Shown: positions 18,330-26,665 of the stretch, piece by piece
Numbering within the stretch: the stretch's first letter is position 1
Layout: every line of letters begins with the position of its first letter
Assembly (NCBI GenBank): GCA_963783355.1
Contig: CAWANF010000014.1
Location: 186,001-250,000 of the forward strand
Length of the DNA stretch: 64,000 nt
From: CAWANF01 sp963783355
Lineage (GTDB): Bacteria; Bacteroidota; Rhodothermia; Balneolales; DATFMH01
Direction: 5' to 3'
Notes under the pieces: model-generated
Seen by the model: only the letters and a program-made list of their open reading frames with translations
Told to the model about the DNA's origin: nothing
Database searches by the model: none
Position numbers and translations under genes: made by a program

Positions 18330-18566
18330 ATGAGCAGGTTGCATCAACTAGCTATTAATGAGGAGGGGTTTATCTTCGACCCGACAACCGGGCAGGCATT
18401 CACATCAAATTCCATAGGCTTACAAATTCTTGAGTACTTGAAATCCGGTAAAGAAGACATTGAGATTACCAGGTTGCTTACCGAAGAATATGACGTGACT
18501 CAACAAGAGGCCGATCGGGATGTAAATGACTTCCTCGAACAATTGAGAAAAAACAAGTTGTTGTGA
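18330..18566 (+). CDS. PqqD-like (RRE-fold) small protein
   Basis: A 78-residue protein with the PqqD pattern: an N-terminal beta part (LHQLAINEEGFIFDPTTGQAF), the conserved N-S-x-G/A segment (TSNSIGLQILEYL), then a helical part with LLTEEYDVTQQEADRDVNDFL and a final LRKNKLL. PqqD-like domains are RRE (RiPP recognition element) proteins that bind leader peptides and deliver them to modifying enzymes. A good Shine-Dalgarno (GAGGAG) precedes the ATG. It is the first gene of a tight operon; the ATP-grasp gene follows 7 bases later. No separate precursor peptide was found beside it. Confidence 0.8.
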   Translation: MSRLHQLAINEEGFIFDPTTGQAFTSNSIGLQILEYLKSGKEDIEITRLLTEEYDVTQQEADRDVNDFLEQLRKNKLL

Positions 18567-18573
18567 GGATAAT

Positions 18574-19611
18574 ATGAAAGAGATTACCGTTGCAATATCA
18601 GGCATAAATGACGTAGATAATCCCGGTCCGGGAGTAGGTGTTGCCCGCAGCCTGAGAAAAGATAAAGATCTGAATCTGAAACTTGTCGGGTTAGCCTATG
18701 ATGCCATGGAGCCGGGTATTTACATGGATTGGCTGTTCGACAAATCATATATCATGCCTTATCCAACCGGTGATTTCCAGGTGTTTCTCGATCGGTTGGT
18801 ATATATAAAAGAAAATTTCGGGTTGGATTTTGTGATTCCTACGCTCGATTCCGAGCTCCCGCTTTATATAAAGTATGAAGATAAACTTCGGGAGAAAGGC
18901 ATTCATATATTCGTTCCGACATTTGAACAGTTTAAACTGCGGGGCAAAGATCATTTAAAGGAAATAGCGGAATCAATTCGCATTGATTTACCGGCAACCG
19001 AAATTGTGACCAGCTATCAAGAGTTGGACAAAGCCATAGATAAAATTGGTCTGCCGGTCATGATAAAAGGCGCCTTGTATAAAGCGCACCGGGCATATAC
19101 CCGGCAGGAAGCAGTTACTATGTACAATGAGATTGTGGCACAATGGGGATATCCCATTATCGTGCAGGAGGTGGTGACCGGTGATGAGATGAATGTCGTT
19201 GCCGTTGGCGATGGCGAAGGGAATTCGCTGGGGATGGTCGGGCTCAAAAAAATGTGGATCACGGAGCTGGGAAAAATATGGACCGGGGTTACGATCAAAA
19301 ATGAAAAAATGCTTACAGCTGCGGAAGATTTTATCAGGAATTATAAATGGAAGGGAGCCTTTGAGTTAGAGTGTATAGTGGATGGCGATTCGGTTTACCT
19401 TATTGAAATAAATCCACGTTTCCCGGCCTGGTCGTATTTCGCAACGGGAGTGGGCATCAACCTACCTTCAAATACTTTGCGAAAAGCTATGAATCTGCCG
19501 ATGCCTCCGCTTGGAACATACGAAGCAGGCAAGCTTTTTATCCGCTATACCTATGAAATGATCACCGACATGCAACCTTTTCAAAAAATTATGACAACGG
19601 GAGAATATTGA
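18574..19611 (+). CDS. ATP-grasp ligase
   Basis: A 345-residue protein of the carbamoyl-phosphate-synthase-like ATP-grasp group. It has an N-terminal Rossmann-like preATP-grasp domain (residues 1-110, starting ITVAISGIND). The ATP-grasp domain has LPVMIKGALYKAHRAY (nucleotide-binding lysine region), PIIVQEVVTGDEMNVV, and the metal-binding ELECIVDGDSVYLIEINPR with Glu and Asn in EINPR. ATP-grasp ligases activate a carboxylate as acyl phosphate and join it to an amine or thiol. The substrate is unknown. It sits 7 bases after the PqqD-like gene and 1 base before the PLP decarboxylase gene, so the three are tightly co-expressed and likely act together. Confidence 0.85.
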   Translation: MKEITVAISGINDVDNPGPGVGVARSLRKDKDLNLKLVGLAYDAMEPGIYMDWLFDKSYIMPYPTGDFQVFLDRLVYIKENFGLDFVIPTLDSELPLYIKYEDKLREKGIHIFVPTFEQFKLRGKDHLKEIAESIRIDLPATEIVTSYQELDKAIDKIGLPVMIKGALYKAHRAYTRQEAVTMYNEIVAQWGYPIIVQEVVTGDEMNVVAVGDGEGNSLGMVGLKKMWITELGKIWTGVTIKNEKMLTAAEDFIRNYKWKGAFELECIVDGDSVYLIEINPRFPAWSYFATGVGINLPSNTLRKAMNLPMPPLGTYEAGKLFIRYTYEMITDMQPFQKIMTTGEY

Positions 19612-19612
19612 T

Positions 19613-20965
19613 ATGAAGAAGGCGTACGAAAAACCGGTAATTCACAAATTACAATCGACGATGATGAATAAGTACGGCAGCAGCCCGTATTTCTATCGTC
19701 GTGTCAGGCAGGATATTGATGGAATCCCGATTGATGAACTGGTTTCAAAATATGGATCTCCATTGTTTGTGTATTCCGAGAAGAAAATACGAAACCGGTA
19801 TCGTACTTTTCATAAAGCGATATCAACGCGTTATCCCAATGTCGTGTTCGGTTGGTCCTACAAAACCAATTATCTGAAAGCAATTTGCTCCGTTTTTCAT
19901 TCGGAAGGCGCTCTTGCAGAGGTTGTGTCGGAGTTTGAATATCAAAAGGCGCGGAACCTGGGAATTAAGGGGAGCGATATCATCTATAATGGCCCGCATA
20001 AAAGTATGAAATCGCTGGAACAGGCGGCCGAAGAAGGAGCGATGATCAACATTGATCATTTCGAAGAAATTACCGACCTGGAAGCCGTCGCCGATAAACT
20101 CAGCAAGAAAATTAAGGCTGGAATCCGCGTGAATATGGATACCGGCATTCATCCGCAATGGTCCCGTTTTGGTTTTAATATTGAGTCGGGGCAGGCACTT
20201 GATGCTGTGAAAAGAATACAGAACGGTGGGAAAATCAATCTCAACGGACTGCACTGCCACATTGGAACGTATATCCTGGAGCCGACGGCTTATGCCCGTG
20301 AGATTGAGAAAATGATCGCACTCTCGAATGAAATCGAGGAAAAATATTCATTCTCTATAGAGTATCTGGATATTGGCGGAGGATTCCCATCCATCAATAA
20401 GCTTAAAGGTACTTATCTGCCTCCAGAAGTCGCTATTCCATCATTAGAAGAATATGCCGAGAAGATCTCTGAAGCTTTGTATAAAAATCTGAAACCAGGT
20501 TCGTTTCCCAAACTCATACTTGAATCGGGCCGTGCGATGATTGATGAGGCTGGTTATATGATTACTTCGATTTTCGCTTCCAAGCGGTTGCCTGACGGAC
20601 GAAAAGCCTATGTTGCCGATGGCGGTTTGAATCTTTTGTTTACTTCTTTCTGGTATAAATTCGGTATCGAAGTCGACCGGGAATTAAACGGACCGAACGA
20701 GCCATCTGTTATTTATGGTCCGCTTTGTATGAACATCGATATCATTGACGAAGGATCGCTTTTGCCTCCGATTCCACGTGGTACCCGGCTGATTTTTTCT
20801 CCGGTCGGAGCCTATAACAACACGCAATGGATGCAATTCATCGAGTATCGTCCGAATATCGTGATGATTGGCATAAATGGTGAGGTCGATTGTATAAGGG
20901 AAGCAGAAAACCTGGAGTATTTGGAATCGCTTGAAAAAGTACCTGATCGATTGGTGAAAAAATGA
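19613..20965 (+). CDS. Fold-type III PLP decarboxylase with a leader-like N-terminal extension
   Basis: A 450-residue alanine-racemase-fold enzyme of the diaminopimelate/ornithine/arginine decarboxylase group. The PLP lysine is in FGWSYKTNYLKA. Further signatures are LHCHIGTYI, the phosphate-binding glycines in DIGGGFPS, ILESGRAMIDEAG, and the late-domain GPLCMNID with its cysteine. Relative to typical DapA-pathway decarboxylases (LysA) it has about 35 extra N-terminal residues, starting MKKAYEKPVIHKLQS, which resemble the Y-x-x-P-x-L leader motif of RRE-bound RiPP precursors. It probably decarboxylates an amino acid or an aminoacylated product, but not necessarily diaminopimelate. Its stop overlaps the next start in ATGA, indicating translational coupling. 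Confidence 0.82.
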   Translation: MKKAYEKPVIHKLQSTMMNKYGSSPYFYRRVRQDIDGIPIDELVSKYGSPLFVYSEKKIRNRYRTFHKAISTRYPNVVFGWSYKTNYLKAICSVFHSEGALAEVVSEFEYQKARNLGIKGSDIIYNGPHKSMKSLEQAAEEGAMINIDHFEEITDLEAVADKLSKKIKAGIRVNMDTGIHPQWSRFGFNIESGQALDAVKRIQNGGKINLNGLHCHIGTYILEPTAYAREIEKMIALSNEIEEKYSFSIEYLDIGGGFPSINKLKGTYLPPEVAIPSLEEYAEKISEALYKNLKPGSFPKLILESGRAMIDEAGYMITSIFASKRLPDGRKAYVADGGLNLLFTSFWYKFGIEVDRELNGPNEPSVIYGPLCMNIDIIDEGSLLPPIPRGTRLIFSPVGAYNNTQWMQFIEYRPNIVMIGINGEVDCIREAENLEYLESLEKVPDRLVKK

Positions 20966-23064
20966 AGAAGCAGGCAATGGCGATCATCCGGAGTTATGGG
21001 GAAATTTTCTTTATTAAAGGAACGTGGCAGGGATTATTTCTCGCTTTTGTCTCCTTTGTGAATCCGAATGTTGGCTTTGGCGGACTCATTGCCGTTCTTT
21101 CGAGTTACCTTTTCGCCCGGTTCATCGGGATGAAAGAAGAATTTCTCGAAACCGGATTTTATACCTACAACCCATTGTTGGTCGGTTTTTCCATTGGTTA
21201 CCTGTTTGAAATTAAAATGTTAACCATTTTTTTTCTGGTCGCCACGGGTATCGCTACATTTTTACTGACAGTTGCGATGGCCAACGTGTTTTACAATTTC
21301 CTGCTGCTTCCGGTATTTAGCCTGCCGTTTGTAATCATCAGCTCGATTGTCTATCTCGCCGCTCTTCGTTACAGTAACCTTTTTGTCAGCGCCAATTATC
21401 CGGCCGGAATTGATACGCTTGATCATATTATGCCGGTTTGGCTCACAGGCTTTTTTCAGTCGTTAGGAAGTATCTTTTTTCTGCCTACGGTTCTGCCCGG
21501 AATTGTTTTTGCCATTGTTATTTTAGCAACTTCCCGTATCCTGTTCATGCTGGCCGTTGGCGGATATTATTCCGGTACATTTTTATCAGCCATATTAACC
21601 GGATCTTTCATTCAGGCCTTTTCCGACATCAATCATTTCAATTATATCCTGATTGCGATGGTTGTTGGTGGTGTATTCCTGGTACCTTCAATACGAAGTT
21701 ATACGCTTGCCATTATTGCCGTATTAATTTCAACATTTTTCCTGGCAGCTGTGCAGGTCTTTTGGGCCAATTATGGCATTCCCGGATTTACATTGCCGTT
21801 TAATGTGGTTTCGCTCACTTTTATCTATGTGCTTGGCCTCATTGGATTTCCACTGATGGCCCGTTACATCCGGGATACGCCGGAAGAGACACTGGACGAT
21901 TATATAGCGGATACCCAGCGATTTAAGGGAAGCGAACGTAAACTTACCCTGCCATTTTCCGGAACATGGAACGTATGGCAGGGTTTTGATGGAAAATGGA
22001 CGCATAAAGGAAACTGGAAATATGCCTTCGATTTTGTCATAACGGATGACGATGGTAATACCTATGGAAACCAGGGACTGACACCGGAAGATTTTTATTG
22101 TTACCGGAAGCCGGTTCTTGCACCCATTCGCGGACGGATTGTGAAAGTTGTTACCTCGTTACCTGACAACCCGATCGGACAGGTTGATAAAGTCAATAAC
22201 TGGGGAAACCTGGTTATCATTAAAAGTGAAGAAGGTTTTTTTGTCGAAATATCTCATTTCGCAGAAAATTCTATCCGTGTGAAAGAAGGAGAATGGGTTG
22301 AGCAGGGAGCCTTGATAGGATTGTGTGGAAACTCCGGCTATTCACCACAACCCCACATTCACATCCAGGTTCAGGCAGAAGAACAAATTGGATACGCGAC
22401 GATGCCGTTCAGTTTTGTCAGTTACCTGGTAAACGGACAATACTTTGCCAATGCCGTCCCAAATGAGGGAGAACAGCTTGAATCATTGCATGAAGACAAA
22501 GGCATGGGTATGAAAATGACGTACCTGCTGGATGATGAATGGAGGTACGAAGTTTTTGAAAATGATGTAAAGCAGGATGAATTTAGTTTGAAAACATCTA
22601 TGGATGCTGAGGGAACAATGTACGTCTCTTGTGGAGATAGCAGGATTTACTTCGGTAAAAGCGAGAGCACATTTTATCAGTATAGAATGACAGGTAAGAA
22701 CAAATATTTAAAGATGATGTTCATGGCTTTACCACGGATGCCTTTAATCTACGTTGAGAATATGTCGTGGGAAGATACGATTCCTATTGGTATGGTCTTA
22801 TCACCGTTTAAAGCTGCCCTGTTTCGATTTTTAAGTTCTTTTAACCATCAATTGGCGCATGTTGTTTCAATATCACGATTTGTTTCACCGGGTGAAATAA
22901 CAACAGAGATAAGCCATTCAATGACCGGGCTGAAGAATAAAGCTCAGGTTGTTTTGGGTGAGGAACAGGGAATCAAAATGATAATTATTGGGAACCTAAA
23001 ATTTGTGAGGGCAGAAAATGAAGAAAAAATGGTTGCTGATACTGTTAATGACAATGCCGTTTGA
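20962..23064 (+). CDS. Urea-transporter-like membrane domain fused to an M23 peptidase-like domain
   Basis: A 700-residue fusion. Residues about 15-310 contain roughly ten membrane helices and the urea transporter (UT family) features GTWQGLFLAFVSFVNPNVGFGG and TGFYTYNPLLVGFSIG. Residues about 335-490 form a LytM/M23-like domain with Asp357 in YAFDF, His432 in EISHF and His465/His467 in PHIHIQ. The usual first zinc histidine, four residues before Asp357, is replaced by Lys353; His348 is the nearest candidate. The C-terminal 200 residues are unassigned. UT-M23 fusions are known in some Gram-negative bacteria, with unclear roles. The gene overlaps both neighbours (4 bases before, 47 after), so it belongs to the operon. 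Confidence 0.82.
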   Translation: MKKQAMAIIRSYGEIFFIKGTWQGLFLAFVSFVNPNVGFGGLIAVLSSYLFARFIGMKEEFLETGFYTYNPLLVGFSIGYLFEIKMLTIFFLVATGIATFLLTVAMANVFYNFLLLPVFSLPFVIISSIVYLAALRYSNLFVSANYPAGIDTLDHIMPVWLTGFFQSLGSIFFLPTVLPGIVFAIVILATSRILFMLAVGGYYSGTFLSAILTGSFIQAFSDINHFNYILIAMVVGGVFLVPSIRSYTLAIIAVLISTFFLAAVQVFWANYGIPGFTLPFNVVSLTFIYVLGLIGFPLMARYIRDTPEETLDDYIADTQRFKGSERKLTLPFSGTWNVWQGFDGKWTHKGNWKYAFDFVITDDDGNTYGNQGLTPEDFYCYRKPVLAPIRGRIVKVVTSLPDNPIGQVDKVNNWGNLVIIKSEEGFFVEISHFAENSIRVKEGEWVEQGALIGLCGNSGYSPQPHIHIQVQAEEQIGYATMPFSFVSYLVNGQYFANAVPNEGEQLESLHEDKGMGMKMTYLLDDEWRYEVFENDVKQDEFSLKTSMDAEGTMYVSCGDSRIYFGKSESTFYQYRMTGKNKYLKMMFMALPRMPLIYVENMSWEDTIPIGMVLSPFKAALFRFLSSFNHQLAHVVSISRFVSPGEITTEISHSMTGLKNKAQVVLGEEQGIKMIIIGNLKFVRAENEEKMVADTVNDNAV

Positions 23065-23869
23065 TGTTTTTGGCCAAAATGTACGATTTGACGCCTTGTT
23101 TTACGGAGGTCCGCTTGTATATCAGTCATCTGAATTGAAGAAAGACGGATTCAGCACCGGATTGTACAGCTATCTCGGGATAGGTAAATATCATTCTTTT
23201 GAAGGTGAAGCCGATTACATTCGTATTAATTATAAAGATGGAACAAACCTCAAACAAAATGATTTTACGATCTCATATAGCAATTATGCCATTTCTAAAG
23301 TGAAACTTCAGCTTGGGGGACATTATATCTCCACTACCGATCCAACTACAGACAATGGCTGGATCCTATTTGGTTCTGCATCATTGTATAAAATCTATGT
23401 TTGGAACTTTGGTGTATCAGGGTATTTCTCGAACTATGAAAATGCTGCTCCCGCTTTAAATGTTTATCAAATAAGTCCGGTTATTGGCATCGGATCCGTA
23501 AAGTTGAATTCGACGACTTACATTTCTATGGAGACACGATACAGTATGATCTTTTTGTCTCATGTGGTATCGGAAAGCAAGCGGCAGTATTATTCACTGG
23601 AACAAACCATACTCTTTACCGGGGAAAAATGGAGTCTTCGGGGAGTTGGATGGATTGGAGAACAAATGTATGCCATCCGTAACGGCGGTTTTACGGTTTA
23701 CAACCTGCCGGAACGGCAGAAAGGTGGATTTGGAACTTCACTTCGAATAGTAAGCAGCCCGAAATCAGCTATAACATTTGGGATGAATTACCAGACTTTT
23801 CAGGATATTGGAACAACTAACAGTGCCCATGTTTTTTTCCCTTATATATCTATTGGTGTAACGATCTAG
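23018..23869 (+). CDS. Outer-membrane beta-barrel protein of the PqqD-like operon (hypothetical)
   Basis: A 283-residue exported protein starting inside the end of the UT-M23 gene (47-base overlap, different frame); GAGGG precedes the ATG. It has a signal peptide (KKKWLLILLMTMPFDVFGQ) and then alternating amphipathic strands with many Tyr and Ser, ending HVFFPYISIGVTI. This looks like a barrel of 12-14 strands. I do not recognise the family. Its place between the UT-M23 fusion and a TPR protein suggests that the operon spans the whole envelope, as a barrel would give the outer-membrane exit or entry. Confidence 0.6.
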   Translation: MKKKWLLILLMTMPFDVFGQNVRFDALFYGGPLVYQSSELKKDGFSTGLYSYLGIGKYHSFEGEADYIRINYKDGTNLKQNDFTISYSNYAISKVKLQLGGHYISTTDPTTDNGWILFGSASLYKIYVWNFGVSGYFSNYENAAPALNVYQISPVIGIGSVKLNSTTYISMETRYSMIFLSHVVSESKRQYYSLEQTILFTGEKWSLRGVGWIGEQMYAIRNGGFTVYNLPERQKGGFGTSLRIVSSPKSAITFGMNYQTFQDIGTTNSAHVFFPYISIGVTI

Positions 23870-23878
23870 GAGGACGTT

Positions 23879-24499
23879 ATGAAAGTCATCACTCTTTTAA
23901 TAATCTTTTTTTCATTTTTTTTCGGACCAACGCTGACGCAGAAACAGATTCAGGAAGCCTATTACAAGTCGTATAATTATGAAAAATTACAAGATTATGA
24001 AAATGCCATAAAAGTAATCATGCCTGTTTATAAGGAATATCCGAATGGATATACGTTAAATTTACGCCTTGGCTGGTTGTATTATCTGAATAAAAATTAT
24101 GCGAACGCTATTTTCTATTACGACAATGCCATTAAAATTGCACCCGGAGCCGTTGAACCGAAATTGGGTAATTTACTGCCATTATTGGCACAGGAACGAT
24201 ATTCGGAAGCGGAAGGTGTGGCCAGCCAGATATTGTTGATAGATTATTATAATTATTATGGGAATCTTCGTTTGGCTTTTTCCCTGAGAATGGAAGGGAA
24301 GTTTTCTCTGGCTGAGAAAGTAGTTAATAAGATGCTGGTACTATATCCTATCGATGTTTCATTCCTTACGGAAAAAGCTTTGTTATATGTTGCTCAAAAA
24401 GATATGGATAGTGCCAAAAAGCTATTTTCAGACATCATTATATTGGATCCGGAGAATGTAACAGCGAAGTTTTATTTAAATGAGAAACAGGGAAAATAA
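23879..24499 (+). CDS. Exported TPR protein
   Basis: A 206-residue protein with an N-terminal hydrophobic signal (VITLLIIFFSFFFGPTL) and about four tetratricopeptide repeats. The clearest are YENAIKVIMPVYKEYPNGY, NYANAIFYYDNAIKIAPGA and DMDSAKKLFSDIIILDPEN. TPRs mediate protein contacts, so it is probably a periplasmic scaffold for the operon's envelope proteins. A perfect AGGAGG lies 5 bases upstream of the ATG and overlaps the previous stop codon. It is the last gene of the operon that starts at 18330. Confidence 0.75.
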   Translation: MKVITLLIIFFSFFFGPTLTQKQIQEAYYKSYNYEKLQDYENAIKVIMPVYKEYPNGYTLNLRLGWLYYLNKNYANAIFYYDNAIKIAPGAVEPKLGNLLPLLAQERYSEAEGVASQILLIDYYNYYGNLRLAFSLRMEGKFSLAEKVVNKMLVLYPIDVSFLTEKALLYVAQKDMDSAKKLFSDIIILDPENVTAKFYLNEKQGK

Positions 24500-24552
24500 A
24501 ACCTGTAACCATTTCCAAATCAAGGCGTAATAATTATTGACGATGATTTGAA

Positions 24553-24645
24553 TTTAAAAAAATAGGGCAGGGGTGTTACCACCTCTGCCCTTGATAGGAC
24601 TGTAGATATGCGCTCAGTTGCCTCCCTCAATGAGATCAGTCGTGT
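24553..24645 (-). ncRNA. Candidate small RNA with intrinsic terminator
   Basis: On the minus strand a strong 12-bp GC-rich hairpin (24564-24591; AGGGCAG paired with CTGCCCT, extended by GGTG/CACC) is followed by a run of seven Ts, the layout of an intrinsic terminator. No protein gene ends there on that strand. Just upstream is a structured-looking stretch (GACT/AGTC and CTCA/TGAG pairings, 24598-24642), and TATCTTTA at 24651-24658 resembles the Bacteroidetes -7 element TAnnTTTG. A transcript of about 90 bases would result. No Rfam family is recognised. The hairpin could instead only end transcription of the aminotransferase gene reading through from the right. The remainder of the 24500-24910 gap is AT-rich and empty. 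Confidence 0.35.
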
Positions 24646-24910
24646 CACCCTAAAGATACATTATCCTTTTCTTCCTTACATATTTTTTAATAAGATTTTT
24701 AAATATTTTATTAAAATAATTTTGAATCCGGCCTTTTAATGATTTAAATGCAGTATTTATTTTGGACCTGAGTTGATATTTAACATTTGTAAATCATTTA
24801 TTTTTATATAATTGGTCTTAATTAATATTAAAACAGTCCTGTAATTTAAAGTATAATGTTCAGGAGAATAATTTGTTAATGATTTTAAAAAGAATGGAGT
24901 TTACGTTAGT

Positions 24911-25312
24911 ATGATGTTTAGCGAAACGATTAGATTGCCTGTCACTGTCCCTGAAATGTCGGGGCTGATGGAAGCTGTTGGGCTTCTCCGGGCCGATGAG
25001 AATGGAATAATTCTCGAATTACAAAAACAGGATGCTATACTTCGGGCCTATAAATCCGGTATCGGAACGTATAAAATTAACTACTCGGATATCGATACAA
25101 TTGAACTTGAAAAAAAACTGTTTTCGACCAGCCTGATTATCACTACGCAAAAAATGGATACACTGGAAAACGTGCCGGGCAGCAAGCAGGGGCAATGTAC
25201 TCTCCAGATAGATCGCAAAGACAAGAAAATGGCTGAAAAAGTAGCTTCTACTTTAAAATTGCAGTTATCGGAGTTTAAATTTAACAACCTGGATAACGAG
25301 CAGAACGACTAA
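24911..25312 (+). CDS. Hypothetical protein, possible PH-like fold
   Basis: A 133-residue soluble protein without signal peptide or membrane segment. The pattern of short beta strands (ADENGIILELQKQ, KINYSDIDTIELEKKL, STSLIITTQK) and a C-terminal amphipathic helix (DKKMAEKVASTLKLQLSEF) suggests a pleckstrin-homology-like fold as in bacterial PH or GRAM domains, but the family is not recognised. It converges with the aminotransferase gene, with only 11 bases between their stop codons. Confidence 0.55.
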   Translation: MMFSETIRLPVTVPEMSGLMEAVGLLRADENGIILELQKQDAILRAYKSGIGTYKINYSDIDTIELEKKLFSTSLIITTQKMDTLENVPGSKQGQCTLQIDRKDKKMAEKVASTLKLQLSEFKFNNLDNEQND

Positions 25313-25323
25313 ACAGATCTCTT

Positions 25324-26463
25324 TCATTTTATAACCTCGGCAAGGCGATCCAGGCCTGTTTCCAATTCCTGCATTTTCGGACCATAGGAAAGACGGACAT
25401 AGCCATTTGATTGTTCTCCAAAAGCCGAACCGGGAATGGTTGTTACCAGGTGTTCTTTCATTACATTCATTACCCATTGTTCATCATTTCCGGTTTTCAA
25501 GTCACTGGCATTCAATTTCATAAGCCAGTAAAAGGCTCCCTCACCGCCAAATAAAGAACGATATGGCGATAATTTTTCGTAAACCAGGTTCCTTTTTCTA
25601 CGGTATAAGTCATTCTGAAACGCAATCCACTCCGCTTCTTCCCTGGTCCCGCGGATATAGTTGAAAACATGTTGAGAAACAGCGGATGCGCAGGTACAAA
25701 TGAATTGATGGGAAGCCACATACGGTTTGATTAACTCTTTGGGCAGAACTACCCATCCCAGCCGCCATCCGGTCATGTGATGACTTTTACTGGCACCCCG
25801 GAATAAAATGATATAAGGATAATCACCGAGATAATTTGAAAAGGAATCACATTCCGTGTATGTCATTCCATAATACACTTCATCGGAAATAATCCAGATG
25901 GGGCCTTCTTTTCGGTTCAGGCAAAAGTCCAATAACTTTTTGATTTCCTGTTTCGAGGCGACGGAACCGGTTGGATTGGATGGATGAGCCACCAATATAG
26001 CCTGGGTTTCCGGGCGTATTTCTCTAATGATTTTGTCTGCGTCCAAATGAAAATTATCAGCAGCTGATAAGGTATAAAAACGTGGATTGCATTTATTTAA
26101 ATGAGCCAGTAACGGGTAACTCAGAAACCCCGGATCGGGCAGTAGTAAATCACTCTTTTCATTGAAAAGAGTATAAAAGAGAGCGTAAAGTCCTTCCTGA
26201 ACCCCGCTTGTAAGGCAAATTTGGTCGGGACTGATGCCCGTCATCTCTGAAGCAAGTTTTTCACGGAGCGGTAAAATTCCTGCATTAAGTGTATAGCCGA
26301 AGGATTGGTCAGAAGCTATTTTCTTTAAAGCTTCCCGGATGAAATCCGGGGTATCCTCGCCTGGTTGTCCCAAGCCAAGATTTATGGAATTTACAGGTGC
26401 ATTTTCAAAAATCTGGCGGAGTTTGCTTTGCTTTAAATAGGGGTTTTCAGGTAAGAATGGCAT
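25324..26463 (-). CDS. Class I/II aminotransferase
   Basis: A 379-residue fold-type I PLP aminotransferase of the aspartate aminotransferase superfamily. Landmarks are NLGLGQPGEDTPDFI near the N-terminus, HPSNPTGS, SDEVYYGMTY (the Asp contacting the pyridine ring), the Schiff-base lysine 226 in GASKSHHMTGWRLG, and the C-terminal YVRLSYG arginine that binds the substrate carboxylate. The substrate cannot be assigned; LL-diaminopimelate aminotransferases and kynurenine or aromatic aminotransferases share this pattern. Confidence 0.85.
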   Translation of the reverse strand: MPFLPENPYLKQSKLRQIFENAPVNSINLGLGQPGEDTPDFIREALKKIASDQSFGYTLNAGILPLREKLASEMTGISPDQICLTSGVQEGLYALFYTLFNEKSDLLLPDPGFLSYPLLAHLNKCNPRFYTLSAADNFHLDADKIIREIRPETQAILVAHPSNPTGSVASKQEIKKLLDFCLNRKEGPIWIISDEVYYGMTYTECDSFSNYLGDYPYIILFRGASKSHHMTGWRLGWVVLPKELIKPYVASHQFICTCASAVSQHVFNYIRGTREEAEWIAFQNDLYRRKRNLVYEKLSPYRSLFGGEGAFYWLMKLNASDLKTGNDEQWVMNVMKEHLVTTIPGSAFGEQSNGYVRLSYGPKMQELETGLDRLAEVIK

Positions 26464-26665
26464 CGGACTTATAGCTATTAGATTAAATTAGAAAACAATT
26501 TATGATCTGAATTTTCGTCATGGATTAAAAACCTGCAATTTCGGGTTTATAAAAATAGTATAAAACTGGCCCGGACGGAATATTTTAATTTGTATCTGAA
26601 TAGATACTTTTAGATCATTCAGGTTGAGGATACCGTAGTTTTAGAAAGTGTTAATTAAAGATATT

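Noticed and set aside
20889..20897. TTGTATAAG inside the PLP decarboxylase gene as a further regulatory site
   Set aside because: It lies in a coding region with no promoter nearby, and a 9-base match can occur by chance in 64 kb. It weakens the shared-motif idea rather than supporting it.
19613..20965. Calling the fold-type III decarboxylase LysA (diaminopimelate decarboxylase)
   Set aside because: The fold is shared, but the leader-like extension, operon context and changed C-terminal motif (GPLCMNID) argue for another substrate.
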